Below, one piece after another: positions 26,069 to 36,266 of a stretch of DNA of 64,000 nt. Source of the stretch: a virus; the IMG/VR virus record IMGVR_UViG_3300003690_000024, positions 31,397-95,396 of that record; one strand, 5' to 3'. The position numbers and the translations under genes are program-made. Within the stretch, counting starts at the first letter, position 1; every line of letters begins with the position of its first letter. The notes below the pieces were generated by a model. That model searched no databases. It had not been told where the DNA came from and worked only from the letters and a program-made list of their open reading frames with translations.

Positions 26069-28432
26069 ATGGATCCTCTTTTTTCTCCGGGTATTCTTTA
26101 TAACACCATTAAGTCAGGCATTGCAATGTCTAATTTTGTTATTTGCCATACTGCCTCGGGCGAGAACGACACCGTCGAGCGCTCGATATACTCGATGGAA
26201 TCTGGCTCCATGTACGAATGGTACGGCCGCCCGAAGGTAGGCTCCGGGAACCCCGGAGGGCAAAGATTTGAAGAGGGTTACCTTTATATGGATAACGTGA
26301 TGGCCGTCGGCCGAAGCATATACGACTCCACCTCGCCGTACTATACGACTGTCTCCGCTAGCTCGCTTGGTTATAACATGCAAAAGGTTCCGTTTGAGGC
26401 TCTTTATAATCCCGAAAGTTTCTTTAACGGCCAAGTGATCGGTGGCCTAAGCCCTGGCTCCGGAACTATTGGACCGCCTCAAGCCATTGCAGCAGCTGCC
26501 GCCATCGAGACCTCCGGCCAGAGCGGCGGACCATTTATATATGATCGAATGCCTTCTTCTTCTATAGCGTGGGTCCCGTCCTTCCTGACGAGTTCAGACT
26601 ATTCGCTGCCGGGTACCGCAGAGTCTTATCTTCCCAAAGGAAACACCTATATCAAACTAACGGAGCTGCACGGAAGCTCTCTGTATAGAATGGCAATGGA
26701 CAACTTTTTATGCGAGACAACAAATATTTTTTCAGATGGATTTGCTAACTTTAAATCCAAGCGCGAGGAAAACTTTGCGTCTGTTGTATCGGGTAATGTT
26801 TATACGATGGAAGTGAGACTTTATAGAACTCGACAAACAGGGTCCGCGATGTCGAACTATTTCGCGTTTCCAAATCACCGGCCGCGAGCTGGACAGCCTA
26901 GGCCTGACAGAGACAGATTTACGATGTATTCTAGAGAGTCTGCTTTTGGGCCGCCGGCGTGGTCGCCGGCCAACGGCCAGCGAGGCGCCAGCTTTGTGCA
27001 TTGTTCTCCCCCCTATTATAATCAGCCCGCATCTGCTTTGATTACCTATAGTAGCTCTGTTGGGGGTATTCCAACGCTTCAGGACATTTATGATAATCTC
27101 ACAATTGAATTTAGCAACCAAGCGAGCGAGATAGGCTGGGTGGAAGCCGACACGGTACCGGGGATGCATATTAATAGTTGCGTCAACCTAACAGAGCGCC
27201 TCCTGTCCGTTCCAGAGGGGACACAAGTACAAAAGAGCAGTTGGGTTATCCAGAGCAAGTATGAGACTCCTGTGATGAATTTTGCGAATGTAAGCGCAAG
27301 TTCGCCGCCTAGTGGTAATGTTGATGCGGGATATGATGCGAGTCTCATCTCAACAAAGGGAATGTGGCATCAGTATGGAACTGTCCCTAGTGCGTCAGAT
27401 AATGGAATTTTCATCGAGATACTAGACAAGCCGAGTAGATATCTGAGAGATATTCCCGGCGCCGCAGCATCCCGCCGCGCGCTTAGCGACTCGTTGGCTA
27501 AGGTAGTCGGATTTGAAACAGGCGCCCCAACCCGCGTTGGTCGAGTTCCGAATGAGCATAAATTTGAAGAAGCTATTGTGGCGGTCCCATTCAAGACAGT
27601 AGAAAATCAGAGGCAATTCTTTGCCCTTAATGCGATAACGGAGGCATCGATCACATATGAGAATATTGTGAGAGCAATGAACAAGTATGTCTTCCCGCCC
27701 AAGATAGACTTTACGCGCCATCCGGATTTTGTTACTCCTATATTAATGTATATTTTTGAATTCGAAGCGAAACTCACGAAAAAAGACCTGACGGACATGT
27801 GGCAGAATCTTATGCCCTCCATCGCCACCAAATTCGAACAAAAGAAGGTTGTGGTAGAAGACAAAGTATTGGTCGACATCCTTGCCAACAATACCGAAAA
27901 TGTGAGATGGATAGTATTTAAGGTTAAGAAGCGCGCTATTAAGAACTTCGAGAAGTACAGAAGAAGCCTCATCACAAATGACCTCACAGGCTATGAAAAT
28001 GATTCAATTGGTCCGCACTCTTATAACTGGCCTTATGATTATTTCTCTTTAGTGGAGCTAGCAAAGATAGATGAAGCCGTACAGTATAAATCAGCAGATT
28101 TGGTTAACCAGATTGATACAAATGAAGCGGCCGGTGGGAGCTCCGGTACCAGTGCGACTACAGCTGCAAGTGCTGCAACTGGTGCTCCAACAGGAGGAGG
28201 AGCCATGGGCGTTAACGCGGCGGTCACAACCACTTCTGTCGAAGCAGCTAGCATAGCCCTCGCACCGGCCGTCCGGAGGGGCGCCCCCGACGCCCCTCCA
28301 GCCCCTCCTCGTCGCCCAGTACCGCGCTTTCCGCCCCCGAGGAGGCCCTACAATCCCAACCGGCGGCGCCGGACTGCTGTTGAGGACGTGGCCCGATCGC
28401 AGATTGAGCTGACGTCCCGACTTATAAGGTGA
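26069..28432 (+). CDS. Virion protein, probable C-terminal continuation of the LamG adhesin
   Basis: A 787-residue ORF whose first residues, MDPLFSPGILYNTIKSG, look like the middle of a domain and not like a natural start. Its frame is open upstream to about 25970, overlapping the adhesin by some 70 bases. Removing one base in the overlap gives FFWR-DAKKRFRILMDPLFSPG without a break. The only ribosome-site candidate is AGAGG at 26052-26056, 12 bases before ATG. The body is a conserved-looking virion domain (FPPKIDFTRHPDFVTPILMY; FEFEAKLTKKDLTDMWQNLM) and the end is Ala/Thr-rich then Pro/Arg-rich. It may be a separate gene, a frameshift product or a sequencing artefact. Confidence 0.7.
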   Translation: MDPLFSPGILYNTIKSGIAMSNFVICHTASGENDTVERSIYSMESGSMYEWYGRPKVGSGNPGGQRFEEGYLYMDNVMAVGRSIYDSTSPYYTTVSASSLGYNMQKVPFEALYNPESFFNGQVIGGLSPGSGTIGPPQAIAAAAAIETSGQSGGPFIYDRMPSSSIAWVPSFLTSSDYSLPGTAESYLPKGNTYIKLTELHGSSLYRMAMDNFLCETTNIFSDGFANFKSKREENFASVVSGNVYTMEVRLYRTRQTGSAMSNYFAFPNHRPRAGQPRPDRDRFTMYSRESAFGPPAWSPANGQRGASFVHCSPPYYNQPASALITYSSSVGGIPTLQDIYDNLTIEFSNQASEIGWVEADTVPGMHINSCVNLTERLLSVPEGTQVQKSSWVIQSKYETPVMNFANVSASSPPSGNVDAGYDASLISTKGMWHQYGTVPSASDNGIFIEILDKPSRYLRDIPGAAASRRALSDSLAKVVGFETGAPTRVGRVPNEHKFEEAIVAVPFKTVENQRQFFALNAITEASITYENIVRAMNKYVFPPKIDFTRHPDFVTPILMYIFEFEAKLTKKDLTDMWQNLMPSIATKFEQKKVVVEDKVLVDILANNTENVRWIVFKVKKRAIKNFEKYRRSLITNDLTGYENDSIGPHSYNWPYDYFSLVELAKIDEAVQYKSADLVNQIDTNEAAGGSSGTSATTAASAATGAPTGGGAMGVNAAVTTTSVEAASIALAPAVRRGAPDAPPAPPRRPVPRFPPPRRPYNPNRRRRTAVEDVARSQIELTSRLIR

Positions 28433-28439
28433 ATATAGA

Positions 28440-29492
28440 ATGGAATTTTTAAACAAAAAAGAAGAAGTATTTGAGTTTCAACTAACGGAGTATGGAAAGT
28501 ATCTCCTATCTATTGGAAAATTAAAGCCTGAATATTACGCATTTTTTGATGATGATATTTTATATGACACAAGCGGCTCGGGGTACACTGAGATTCAGAA
28601 TATGTCACGGGTCCGAATTCAGGACGAAACACCAAAATTGAAAGCGACAGTGACACGAACAAGTGCCGAGACTCGCGTCACACAGTTTTTAAATAACTTA
28701 GAAGGACCTATTGGAAGCAGCAATTCCGATCCTGCTCATCGAACTTCCTATTTTAGACAGCCTGTTTTTGAAGATAAAGGGAAAATTAATGCGCACGCTA
28801 TTGGCCGTTCGTCGCTCAATACACAGTACAATCCTTCTTGGACCGCGACAGTTCTTTCATCTGCCGAAATAAGCTCATCTCGGGACTATATTGATACATC
28901 GGATTACATCGAACACATTCCACAAATTAATATTACACTTGACTATTACACTTATTTTAAGAGCGGCGATCTAACAGACAATTCAGTTAGTACCCACCTA
29001 GAGTCTCCGCCCGGCAGCGGCCAGACTACAGATGTGTTTTTAGCGCTAAACGAGGATTATCTTTTAATGGAGATTTTAGAAGAGAACACTGATTTTGAAA
29101 AAGAAAATTTTGATATTGAAATTTACCATTCTTCATCTGCGCCCATTGGAACAGGCTCTTTTGTGCAATTAGCATACACCCCAGAGAATGACAGATTCTT
29201 CGAATTCCCGCGCGAAATCAATAATAGTCTTAATGCTGCTGGCAATGTGGAGTATTATTTTAATGTTTTGGTAGACAAAGAAATTCCCATCGAAATTATT
29301 AAGGAACTAAATATATCAGAGAAGGCGCTTTCGACGGACGCGTCCAGAATAAAGCTAAACCGCGATTTGTATACAACAGGTGCACCTCCCGCCGGCCTGG
29401 GCCACGGAGGAGGCCCAGGAAGAATCTCTGCCACAAATACGGTATCTACCCCTACTTACCCTGGTGACTCTGCTGATGAGGAGCCCTGCTAA
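28440..29492 (+). CDS. Conserved virion structural protein
   Basis: A 350-residue protein beginning MEFLNKKEEVFEFQLTEYGK, then YLLSIGKLKPEYYAFFDDDI. This start is one I associate with a family of structural proteins in large marine phages. The middle is beta-rich and acidic; the C-terminus becomes Gly/Pro-rich and ends at PC. It lies 7 bases after the preceding gene, and the next ATG directly follows its stop, so it belongs to the same long structural operon. The exact place in the virion is unknown; a tail or baseplate fibre is the likeliest from context. Confidence 0.6.
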   Translation: MEFLNKKEEVFEFQLTEYGKYLLSIGKLKPEYYAFFDDDILYDTSGSGYTEIQNMSRVRIQDETPKLKATVTRTSAETRVTQFLNNLEGPIGSSNSDPAHRTSYFRQPVFEDKGKINAHAIGRSSLNTQYNPSWTATVLSSAEISSSRDYIDTSDYIEHIPQINITLDYYTYFKSGDLTDNSVSTHLESPPGSGQTTDVFLALNEDYLLMEILEENTDFEKENFDIEIYHSSSAPIGTGSFVQLAYTPENDRFFEFPREINNSLNAAGNVEYYFNVLVDKEIPIEIIKELNISEKALSTDASRIKLNRDLYTTGAPPAGLGHGGGPGRISATNTVSTPTYPGDSADEEPC

Positions 29493-32411
29493 ATGTCTGT
29501 TTCTGCTGGCCCATACAAAGGAATTCTTCCATTTCTTAATATAGAGTCCTTCGCCGTGGCCGAGACCGCTGTCGGGCTAATTCTTTCCAACGAAATAGCC
29601 ATGACCTCAACTACTCCGGCAAAAACAATTACTTTTGGCAATTTTATTTTCTTATCGTCAAATAAAGAAATTATTGAAGGTTTAAATGTGGATGATGCCG
29701 CGCTCAAAGACAAGATTCTGAGCGGCACGGCGACGGGACAGAATAATGTTTATTATTTTACTTTGGATACCAAAACTGATTTTAGATATAAGATAAACAT
29801 TCAGAGAGACCATGGTATAGATGTAGTGCAGCACAAGCACACGCAAGTCTATCATATGGATTTGAGCCCGTCTTCGACACAAGACCTTTATGTTTTGGTG
29901 GCATCCTTTGCGAACAATGGTAATAACAACATTACCCTTGGGAACGTCCTAAAGGAAACAATTTTAATAGCTGGAAGGCCTCCTTTAGAGAGCTATTTAT
30001 ATAAAATGACGACCACACAAGACCATTACGGCGAAAAAGATAGTATTTGGCCCGGCGCCGTCCATCGAATCCTCCAATCGTCGATGGCGGGCCGCTATCA
30101 TACGGGGGAGCCGCATCCTATTTTATCTGCTGATAAAGTTATCAACGTAAAGTCGAGAGATACTCGAATAATACATGTCGCAGCACAGGCAACCCCTCAA
30201 ATTATGGACCGTGTAGATATTTCGAATTTAAATCTGCCGGCCGTCACCCTCGGCGGCCTCGCGGCGGGACTCCTCGCCGGATCTATGGGGCACTTTTCTC
30301 CGCTTCATACATCGAGAGATCGCGATGGTGTGGTATATGGGTATTTTGCTTTTGATATACATGATTATTTCAAAGATAATTCATTATTTGGAAAATATAT
30401 TCAAAACTCTGCCGCACTCGCAGCATGTGTGGAACTGCTAGATATTCAGATATTTCGTAGCGCAACTAAAAAATTAGACATTCGAAGTAATAAATTAACA
30501 GCTGGGGGCACCCAGACCGGTCTTTGCAAGTTGAAGACACCGGGTGCCCACGAGACCATTATCCAGGTTGCTTCTTTAAACAGCGGTGTTGAAGTAATTA
30601 AAAGGTTTAATGATGGAGAAATAATTGGCATAGCATTTAGAGATGATAATGCCGTACAATATGCGACTACCGGCTTCCAATACCATGTGCGAGTGCTTTT
30701 GTCCGATAAAACAAAAGAGGTGTTTATGTTGATAGCGGAACAGATCGGTCAACTGGTTAGGGAGTGCGGGCCTGACGATGCCCCTATTTCAGCTTGTCAA
30801 AATTTGGTGAACTTTTACATGGCTAGTATTGAGTTTTTGAACGGAATAGACGGATTTGGGCCCTTTACTAGGCGAGAATGGCAAAAAAACTTATTAACAG
30901 CAGTCTCTTCGTTCTCAGGCGAACACGATCTGGCCGCCCAGGCGTATGGCCTCTACGGCGAGAAAGAATATATAGTTAATTCGTTGATCCGGGCGTATGG
31001 CCTCGCGATTAGGAGTATTCTTCAATCCAATAGAGAAGGCACTAAGTCAGCAGTTGCCGATTTTCATTCTTCTATCTACCGCTCCAAGAACTTTCGCCCA
31101 TTGATGGCCATAGCGGATCTAAATGGTGGTATTGAACTCGGCACTTCCAGCGGTACGGGGCTCAATTATATCGATGATTATCTTAGCAATACGGGAGCGG
31201 TCATCCCCTCGATAACTTACCAAAGAATGCAGCAAAGAGTTTTAGCCGAAGAAACAAAATATCCTGAAGCAACTGAAAATGCACAAACTACAAATTCGTT
31301 TGGCTACCTCACCCCAACATCAGTGGCTCTAGGCAACAATCCTCCTATCGACACTACAAGTCAAAACATTGATCTAGGAGACGACCAGGCTCTATTTGCG
31401 AATCAGGGCGCCCCGGGGCCCTGGGACATGGGGCACTCTTCCTACGAAAATAGTAATGCCGCAGTTATAAATTCTGTGGGTATTTCTATAACTGCGTTGC
31501 CGGTTAGCCTGAATAGACTAGTCGCGGCCTCAGAACTAGTAGAACCTCAGACTACTCCTAGTTCACAAATTTTAGGCGAGAATGCGTCTGCTTTTAATAC
31601 GGACAATTCTACCGAGCAAACAGCCAACAGCGGATCGGACGAGAGCATTATTAATGTGCACCTAACCCAGGAAGGAGCTTTCTCCGGCTATGGGAGTGCC
31701 CTCGCGGCTCAGCTTTTAGGTGATGAGTTTAACAACTGGTCTCAGGCTACGCCGCCGCCTGTTGGTTTAAATTATATGGATAAGGGTTCTCTTGCGGCAA
31801 ACACACCGGCTGCGAATCAGATTCCCACAGAACCAATTCTGGGTGTACTTAATTTTGGGTCACAAGTAAGGGTGGAATATCTTTCTTCTTATGGGGTTCA
31901 AAGTGGTATTGGGGCAGAAAATTGGTCTATCTTAACCGATGTGATCTTTAGCGATGCTCGAACAAATAGTGAACTGCTTATTTGTCGACTTGTTAAGATC
32001 GAGGAGGTCCGCTACGGTACCTTCTCGAATCCAATTTTTACTCCCTTGACGACTCTTTTTATTATAGGGCCCCTTGGGAGGATAAGAATAGAAGGGAAAT
32101 ATGGTCCTCTGCTGAGTAGCTATATAGAGCAAAACTCTATATATCTGACTGAATTTCAGGGGTTTGCTAACGCATATAGGAACGAGGTCTTTTATTCCCA
32201 AACAGTTCCAATGCATGTGGAATCGTTGAATGCTGCAGCTGAATTTACCAGTACTCCTTCTGCGCCCGAAATACCACCCGGGGCCCCTAGCTTTACCCCA
32301 AGTATTCCGTCATTCGACTACGCAGCCGAGTTCGAGGAGAGGCGTCAAGCCGAGGGGGAGCGCCGTCGCCTGGAACGTGAGGCCAGTGGCAAGAGTACAG
32401 GCTATAAATAA
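29493..32411 (+). CDS. Large virion structural protein (972 aa), function unknown
   Basis: A 972-residue protein starting immediately after the previous stop. No domain is recognised. Residues about 1-330 are beta-rich and include a Gly/Ala/Leu segment (VTLGGLAAGLLAGSMG, about 250-265). A mixed helical region follows, then a Ser/Thr/Asn-rich low-complexity stretch near 600-760, and a charged Arg/Glu C-terminus (EERRQAEGERRRLERE) likely to form a helix. The lack of intergenic space supports membership of the tail operon. Confidence 0.55.
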   Translation: MSVSAGPYKGILPFLNIESFAVAETAVGLILSNEIAMTSTTPAKTITFGNFIFLSSNKEIIEGLNVDDAALKDKILSGTATGQNNVYYFTLDTKTDFRYKINIQRDHGIDVVQHKHTQVYHMDLSPSSTQDLYVLVASFANNGNNNITLGNVLKETILIAGRPPLESYLYKMTTTQDHYGEKDSIWPGAVHRILQSSMAGRYHTGEPHPILSADKVINVKSRDTRIIHVAAQATPQIMDRVDISNLNLPAVTLGGLAAGLLAGSMGHFSPLHTSRDRDGVVYGYFAFDIHDYFKDNSLFGKYIQNSAALAACVELLDIQIFRSATKKLDIRSNKLTAGGTQTGLCKLKTPGAHETIIQVASLNSGVEVIKRFNDGEIIGIAFRDDNAVQYATTGFQYHVRVLLSDKTKEVFMLIAEQIGQLVRECGPDDAPISACQNLVNFYMASIEFLNGIDGFGPFTRREWQKNLLTAVSSFSGEHDLAAQAYGLYGEKEYIVNSLIRAYGLAIRSILQSNREGTKSAVADFHSSIYRSKNFRPLMAIADLNGGIELGTSSGTGLNYIDDYLSNTGAVIPSITYQRMQQRVLAEETKYPEATENAQTTNSFGYLTPTSVALGNNPPIDTTSQNIDLGDDQALFANQGAPGPWDMGHSSYENSNAAVINSVGISITALPVSLNRLVAASELVEPQTTPSSQILGENASAFNTDNSTEQTANSGSDESIINVHLTQEGAFSGYGSALAAQLLGDEFNNWSQATPPPVGLNYMDKGSLAANTPAANQIPTEPILGVLNFGSQVRVEYLSSYGVQSGIGAENWSILTDVIFSDARTNSELLICRLVKIEEVRYGTFSNPIFTPLTTLFIIGPLGRIRIEGKYGPLLSSYIEQNSIYLTEFQGFANAYRNEVFYSQTVPMHVESLNAAAEFTSTPSAPEIPPGAPSFTPSIPSFDYAAEFEERRQAEGERRRLEREASGKSTGYK

Positions 32412-32414
32412 AAC

Positions 32415-35288
32415 ATGGCTATAATATATAAAAACTACCAAGATCGAATTCAATTGGTGAACTCCAACTTGGTTGGGAAAAAAGAGAGAAAGGATTGCGA
32501 AGGCACCGCCCAGGTCGCCACCTGCTGGCACCCCGCAGCCAAAAATGATTGGGGAATTGTGGACAGGATTCGTGGTTGTTTGGGCCGCTATCTAACTGTA
32601 TACAGCAGCTCCGGTTATGCATACCACGGCCTCACCGCCGAGATTCTTATAAATTATTCTGGGTATATTAGCTCAAACGCCCGCGGCGCCTCCCTAAACA
32701 CCGGTGCGCATGATACAGATATAGGGCGCCTCCGAAGGCAGCTGACAAATATAGTTCTAGATTATGAGATTGATCCCACGGAGTACCCACGACCACCGGT
32801 GCTGAGTCTGAACGGCGCCGGGTCGCACCCCCTGCCGCGGCAGAATATGTATATATTCGCCCTCCCTGAAAAGTGGAATGCATGGCAGAATAAAGCCCCC
32901 AGCGCCGAAGGGTGGCTTGGGTACGACACGTACCCCGCCGGCATCGTCGGGTCCTTCACGGATGAGCGGGTGAGAGTGTCGAACAACTTCGAGTCCTTCA
33001 TGAACTACACCATCAACGGCTTCGATCCTGACGGCAACAGCGGCGAATATTTCGGATTGATGAAAGAAGTTTTCGCCGGATGGGCAGGGTATGTGCAGGA
33101 CCACACCTCGATCTTCTATGGGCCCCCTCGATCTAAAGAAACTAGAGAAAAGTCAGGGTTACTTTTTGATCCTTCTCCAACCTATAATTTCTATGTACAA
33201 ACACGGGTAAGCTATGAAGGTGTTGTCGAAAATTCACAAGTTAAAGAATGGCATTTACCAAATGCTTACTATTTGCAGCACGAACTAAAGAACACAAGTA
33301 GTACTCTCTTGGCCCCGTACCACCTAGATGCTATAACCCTTGGACAGAATATTGATTATTTTGAGGTGACGACTGCGACGACTGTAACAGAAGCCAACAC
33401 GCGCTCTTATTATAATATGTATACCGATGGGTTGCAAAATCTTGTAGTGCAGCCCATCTATGCTGGTATTTTCCAAACAGCAAACAGCGCCCTGGAACTA
33501 AAAAATAAAAACTTTGCAGTTTTACATTCTGATTTAGACGCTTTAGCTAAAGGGGCTATTCACCTATCAACCATACCTTTTTATAATACTATTGCGATTG
33601 GCGCCTATCAAGATCAGATAACGGGATACGAGTCGGGTCGGAGCATTCTAAATGCGCTGTGGAATGATAAAGATACCAGAGATATGGTGGATTTGCTTCA
33701 GCTAACTGCGATACGTAAGTTGACCACGGACTCTCAGTCTGTGGCCACCGGCTCCTTCACTATTACTGAAAAGCGCCCCGAAGCTTCGCCGCGCGTGCAC
33801 GGCGATGGCACACATTATCCTTCTTACACTACTGATTTAGATGCAAGGCAGAAGGTCCTTTTTGATTTGAAGGGCATAATGTATGACCTACGGTCCTACG
33901 GCGGCCAGCCGGCCGTCGCCTTGGCTAATCTTATAAACAATCCTGCTGAACTATCAGGGATGCCCTTTAAGCTTATTCGGAACTATGACAGGGAAAATCT
34001 CAATGTAGACCCCCAGTCGGCTTCGAGAGCGATGGCTCGTATGTTCGATCCACCCCCGGTCTCGGGGTCGGCGGACCCGGCTAGTGTAGAGGCGGTCACG
34101 CGCCCTATAGAGGAAATCTATAACAATACTCATTGCCATACAGAAACTCTTTTGTACGTGATCCACAAGAGAAAAGTGTGGCCCCACACCAGTACGCCGG
34201 GCCCAATTGTTCAAACCTTTTATATTTCGCCGCGCCTTCATTCGTCTCTGCCTGCATATTTTTATGACTCACAGGTAAAATACAATCAAGGATATCGATA
34301 TGAGGTTTCTAAAGTGGTCTTGGTGTTCGGAAATTACTATACTTACGCGATGAACCAGTTCAATTGGATCACCCTGGGCTACCCGCAGTACTCTCCCTAC
34401 TTCAGCACGAGTAGAATGAGGACCAAGGCAGCCATAAATGTATTGAACTACGCCGATGTTAAAGCAATATTGGTTCCTCATGTATTGGGAGGACTTGATG
34501 CTGCTCCAATTATTGATAAGCCCCCGCGCGAACCAGAAATTTCATTTTATGCGTACAAAGGAATAAACGATAAACTCCTTATTCTTCTTAACGCTACGAC
34601 AGGAAGAACTGTTCAATCACCGGTTCAAATTCTTGAGGGAGACAAACAATATTTTGAAGAAGAATATTTCTCTCAAAGTGGCGTAGATCTTACATTTGAT
34701 GAAATAAAAACACAAGATAAAAAGATTATATTCAAGAGCGATGATCCTGTAGATAGGTACCAGTTGTTTAAGCTTCGTCGCGCGCCGATATCTTATGAGG
34801 ATTTCTCTGACAGCATACTCCCCGAAATAGACCCCGATTTTGGGGTGGGAGGAACTCTGGTAGACACCATTCAACCCAATATGAAATATTATTATTGCGC
34901 GAGATCGATTGATGTCCATGAAAATGTTTCAAATCCAACACATATATTTGAGATTGAAATAGTTGACAATAATGGGCAAATCTTTTTGAAACAAAAAGTA
35001 TTTAATTTTGAAAAAGCAGAAGAAAATTTTATAAAATCAGGAAGAAGGTTTATTTATATTGAGCCAGCATTACAACAAACCGTGCTTGATCTCGCTGGCT
35101 ATGGTTCAACATTGGGAACCCCTTCTCTTACGGTGGCGCCCCCCACAGCACTTCTCGGGGCTACTGAGCTCGCCGATCGGGTGTGGGGAAAGGGCTTTAA
35201 GATAAGGCTTACAAGCAAACAAACAGGAAGGAAACTAGATTTAAATATCAATTTTACAAATACCGGCAAGGTAAAACCAAGCGAATAA
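32415..35288 (+). CDS. Large virion structural protein with FnIII-like C-terminal part (957 aa)
   Basis: A 957-residue protein. The C-terminal 300 residues contain strands arranged like a fibronectin type III or Ig domain: REPEISFYAYKGINDKLLIL, then QPNMKYYYCARSIDVHENVS with NPTHIFEIEIVD. The N-terminal two thirds are unrecognised. A G+C-rich block (about 32760-33120, encoding SLNGAGSHPLPRQ to NGFDPDGNSGEYF) contrasts with AT-richer flanks. Three bases separate it from the gene upstream. A tail-fibre or baseplate role is inferred from neighbours. Confidence 0.55.
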   Translation: MAIIYKNYQDRIQLVNSNLVGKKERKDCEGTAQVATCWHPAAKNDWGIVDRIRGCLGRYLTVYSSSGYAYHGLTAEILINYSGYISSNARGASLNTGAHDTDIGRLRRQLTNIVLDYEIDPTEYPRPPVLSLNGAGSHPLPRQNMYIFALPEKWNAWQNKAPSAEGWLGYDTYPAGIVGSFTDERVRVSNNFESFMNYTINGFDPDGNSGEYFGLMKEVFAGWAGYVQDHTSIFYGPPRSKETREKSGLLFDPSPTYNFYVQTRVSYEGVVENSQVKEWHLPNAYYLQHELKNTSSTLLAPYHLDAITLGQNIDYFEVTTATTVTEANTRSYYNMYTDGLQNLVVQPIYAGIFQTANSALELKNKNFAVLHSDLDALAKGAIHLSTIPFYNTIAIGAYQDQITGYESGRSILNALWNDKDTRDMVDLLQLTAIRKLTTDSQSVATGSFTITEKRPEASPRVHGDGTHYPSYTTDLDARQKVLFDLKGIMYDLRSYGGQPAVALANLINNPAELSGMPFKLIRNYDRENLNVDPQSASRAMARMFDPPPVSGSADPASVEAVTRPIEEIYNNTHCHTETLLYVIHKRKVWPHTSTPGPIVQTFYISPRLHSSLPAYFYDSQVKYNQGYRYEVSKVVLVFGNYYTYAMNQFNWITLGYPQYSPYFSTSRMRTKAAINVLNYADVKAILVPHVLGGLDAAPIIDKPPREPEISFYAYKGINDKLLILLNATTGRTVQSPVQILEGDKQYFEEEYFSQSGVDLTFDEIKTQDKKIIFKSDDPVDRYQLFKLRRAPISYEDFSDSILPEIDPDFGVGGTLVDTIQPNMKYYYCARSIDVHENVSNPTHIFEIEIVDNNGQIFLKQKVFNFEKAEENFIKSGRRFIYIEPALQQTVLDLAGYGSTLGTPSLTVAPPTALLGATELADRVWGKGFKIRLTSKQTGRKLDLNINFTNTGKVKPSE

Positions 35289-35325
35289 AGATATTTAGGA
35301 CTATTTATAAGAAGAGGATACAGAT

Positions 35326-36255
35326 ATGGGATTTTTAGATAATTCTGGCGACATTATTTTGGACGCTGTTTTAACCGACCTAGGCAGAAAAAGACTGGCG
35401 GAAGGTAACTTTAACATCACGAAGTTTGCATTAGGCGACGACGAGATTGACTATGGTTTATATGATAAAAACCACCCTAGTGGATCTGCATACTACGACT
35501 TAGAGATTCTTCAGAGTCCCGTCTTAGAGGCTTTCACAAATAACATGTCGAGTATGAAATCTCGACTAATCTCGTATACCTCTAATGACCTCTTATATCT
35601 TCCTATTATTGAACTAAACGAAACCGTGTCTCCATTGGAGTCTAATTCTAATTCTTATGTGATTCCCGTGGATTTGGAAACATATAATGCCCTAACGACG
35701 AATGGCACACTGGCCCTTGCAAACGGGTTTCTCAATGGAAACGAGCCGCTCGGTAGCGCGGGTTCCTCGAACTCCATCCGCGCAGACCAGGGACTGGATA
35801 CCACAGAGTTATCTCCGAGAGATACGGTCAATCCCATTCTTCTTGAGACTCAGTATTTTGTACAGTTTGATAATCGTTTCGGCACAGTCTGTAGTCCTTC
35901 GACAGTGCTAACGCCGGTTTCGATCGATGATGATAACATCGCCACATACATCGTTACATTTGAAGGACAGGGAGCGACTGCCGACGCGGTGCTACAGATC
36001 GGTGTTGACTCGTACAACACCTCGATCTCGGGTCCCGCCGGCACGATGGTACTGCTCAAGATTGCATCAAGCCTAGATCTAAAAACGAGTACATTCTTGT
36101 TTAATCAGCTCGGATCCGACGCGTCGTTAGCCCTCGCGGGGCCCACTACTTTGGCAGCTGCAGACTATAAGTTTATCGATACTACATTAAGGATTTCCGG
36201 CGTTACAACCGGATATACACTTGATATTCCGATAAGACTTGTGAAGAAGATGTAG
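35326..36255 (+). CDS. Conserved virion structural protein
   Basis: A 309-residue protein beginning MGFLDNSGDIILDAVLTDLG and RKRLAEGNFNITKFALGDDE, an N-terminus that I think is shared by structural proteins of several marine phages. The remainder is beta-rich with many Ser/Thr/Asn. It follows a 37-base gap containing CTATTTATAA (35301-35310) and a ribosome site, AAGAGG (35312-35317). It may form part of the tail-tip complex. Its exact role is unknown. Confidence 0.6.
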   Translation: MGFLDNSGDIILDAVLTDLGRKRLAEGNFNITKFALGDDEIDYGLYDKNHPSGSAYYDLEILQSPVLEAFTNNMSSMKSRLISYTSNDLLYLPIIELNETVSPLESNSNSYVIPVDLETYNALTTNGTLALANGFLNGNEPLGSAGSSNSIRADQGLDTTELSPRDTVNPILLETQYFVQFDNRFGTVCSPSTVLTPVSIDDDNIATYIVTFEGQGATADAVLQIGVDSYNTSISGPAGTMVLLKIASSLDLKTSTFLFNQLGSDASLALAGPTTLAAADYKFIDTTLRISGVTTGYTLDIPIRLVKKM

Positions 36256-36266
36256 AAGGAATAATC

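Noticed and set aside
26732-27169. 145-codon minus-strand ORF inside the virion gene
   Set aside because: It lies fully opposite a conserved-looking structural protein, has no ribosome site and encodes an Arg-rich peptide without any domain pattern.
32402-32414. TATAAATA before 32415 (and again at 45557-45564) as T4-like late promoters
   Set aside because: Both lie within the last codons of the upstream gene and only a few bases before a start codon, so RNA would begin at or after the start; most likely chance in AT-rich sequence.
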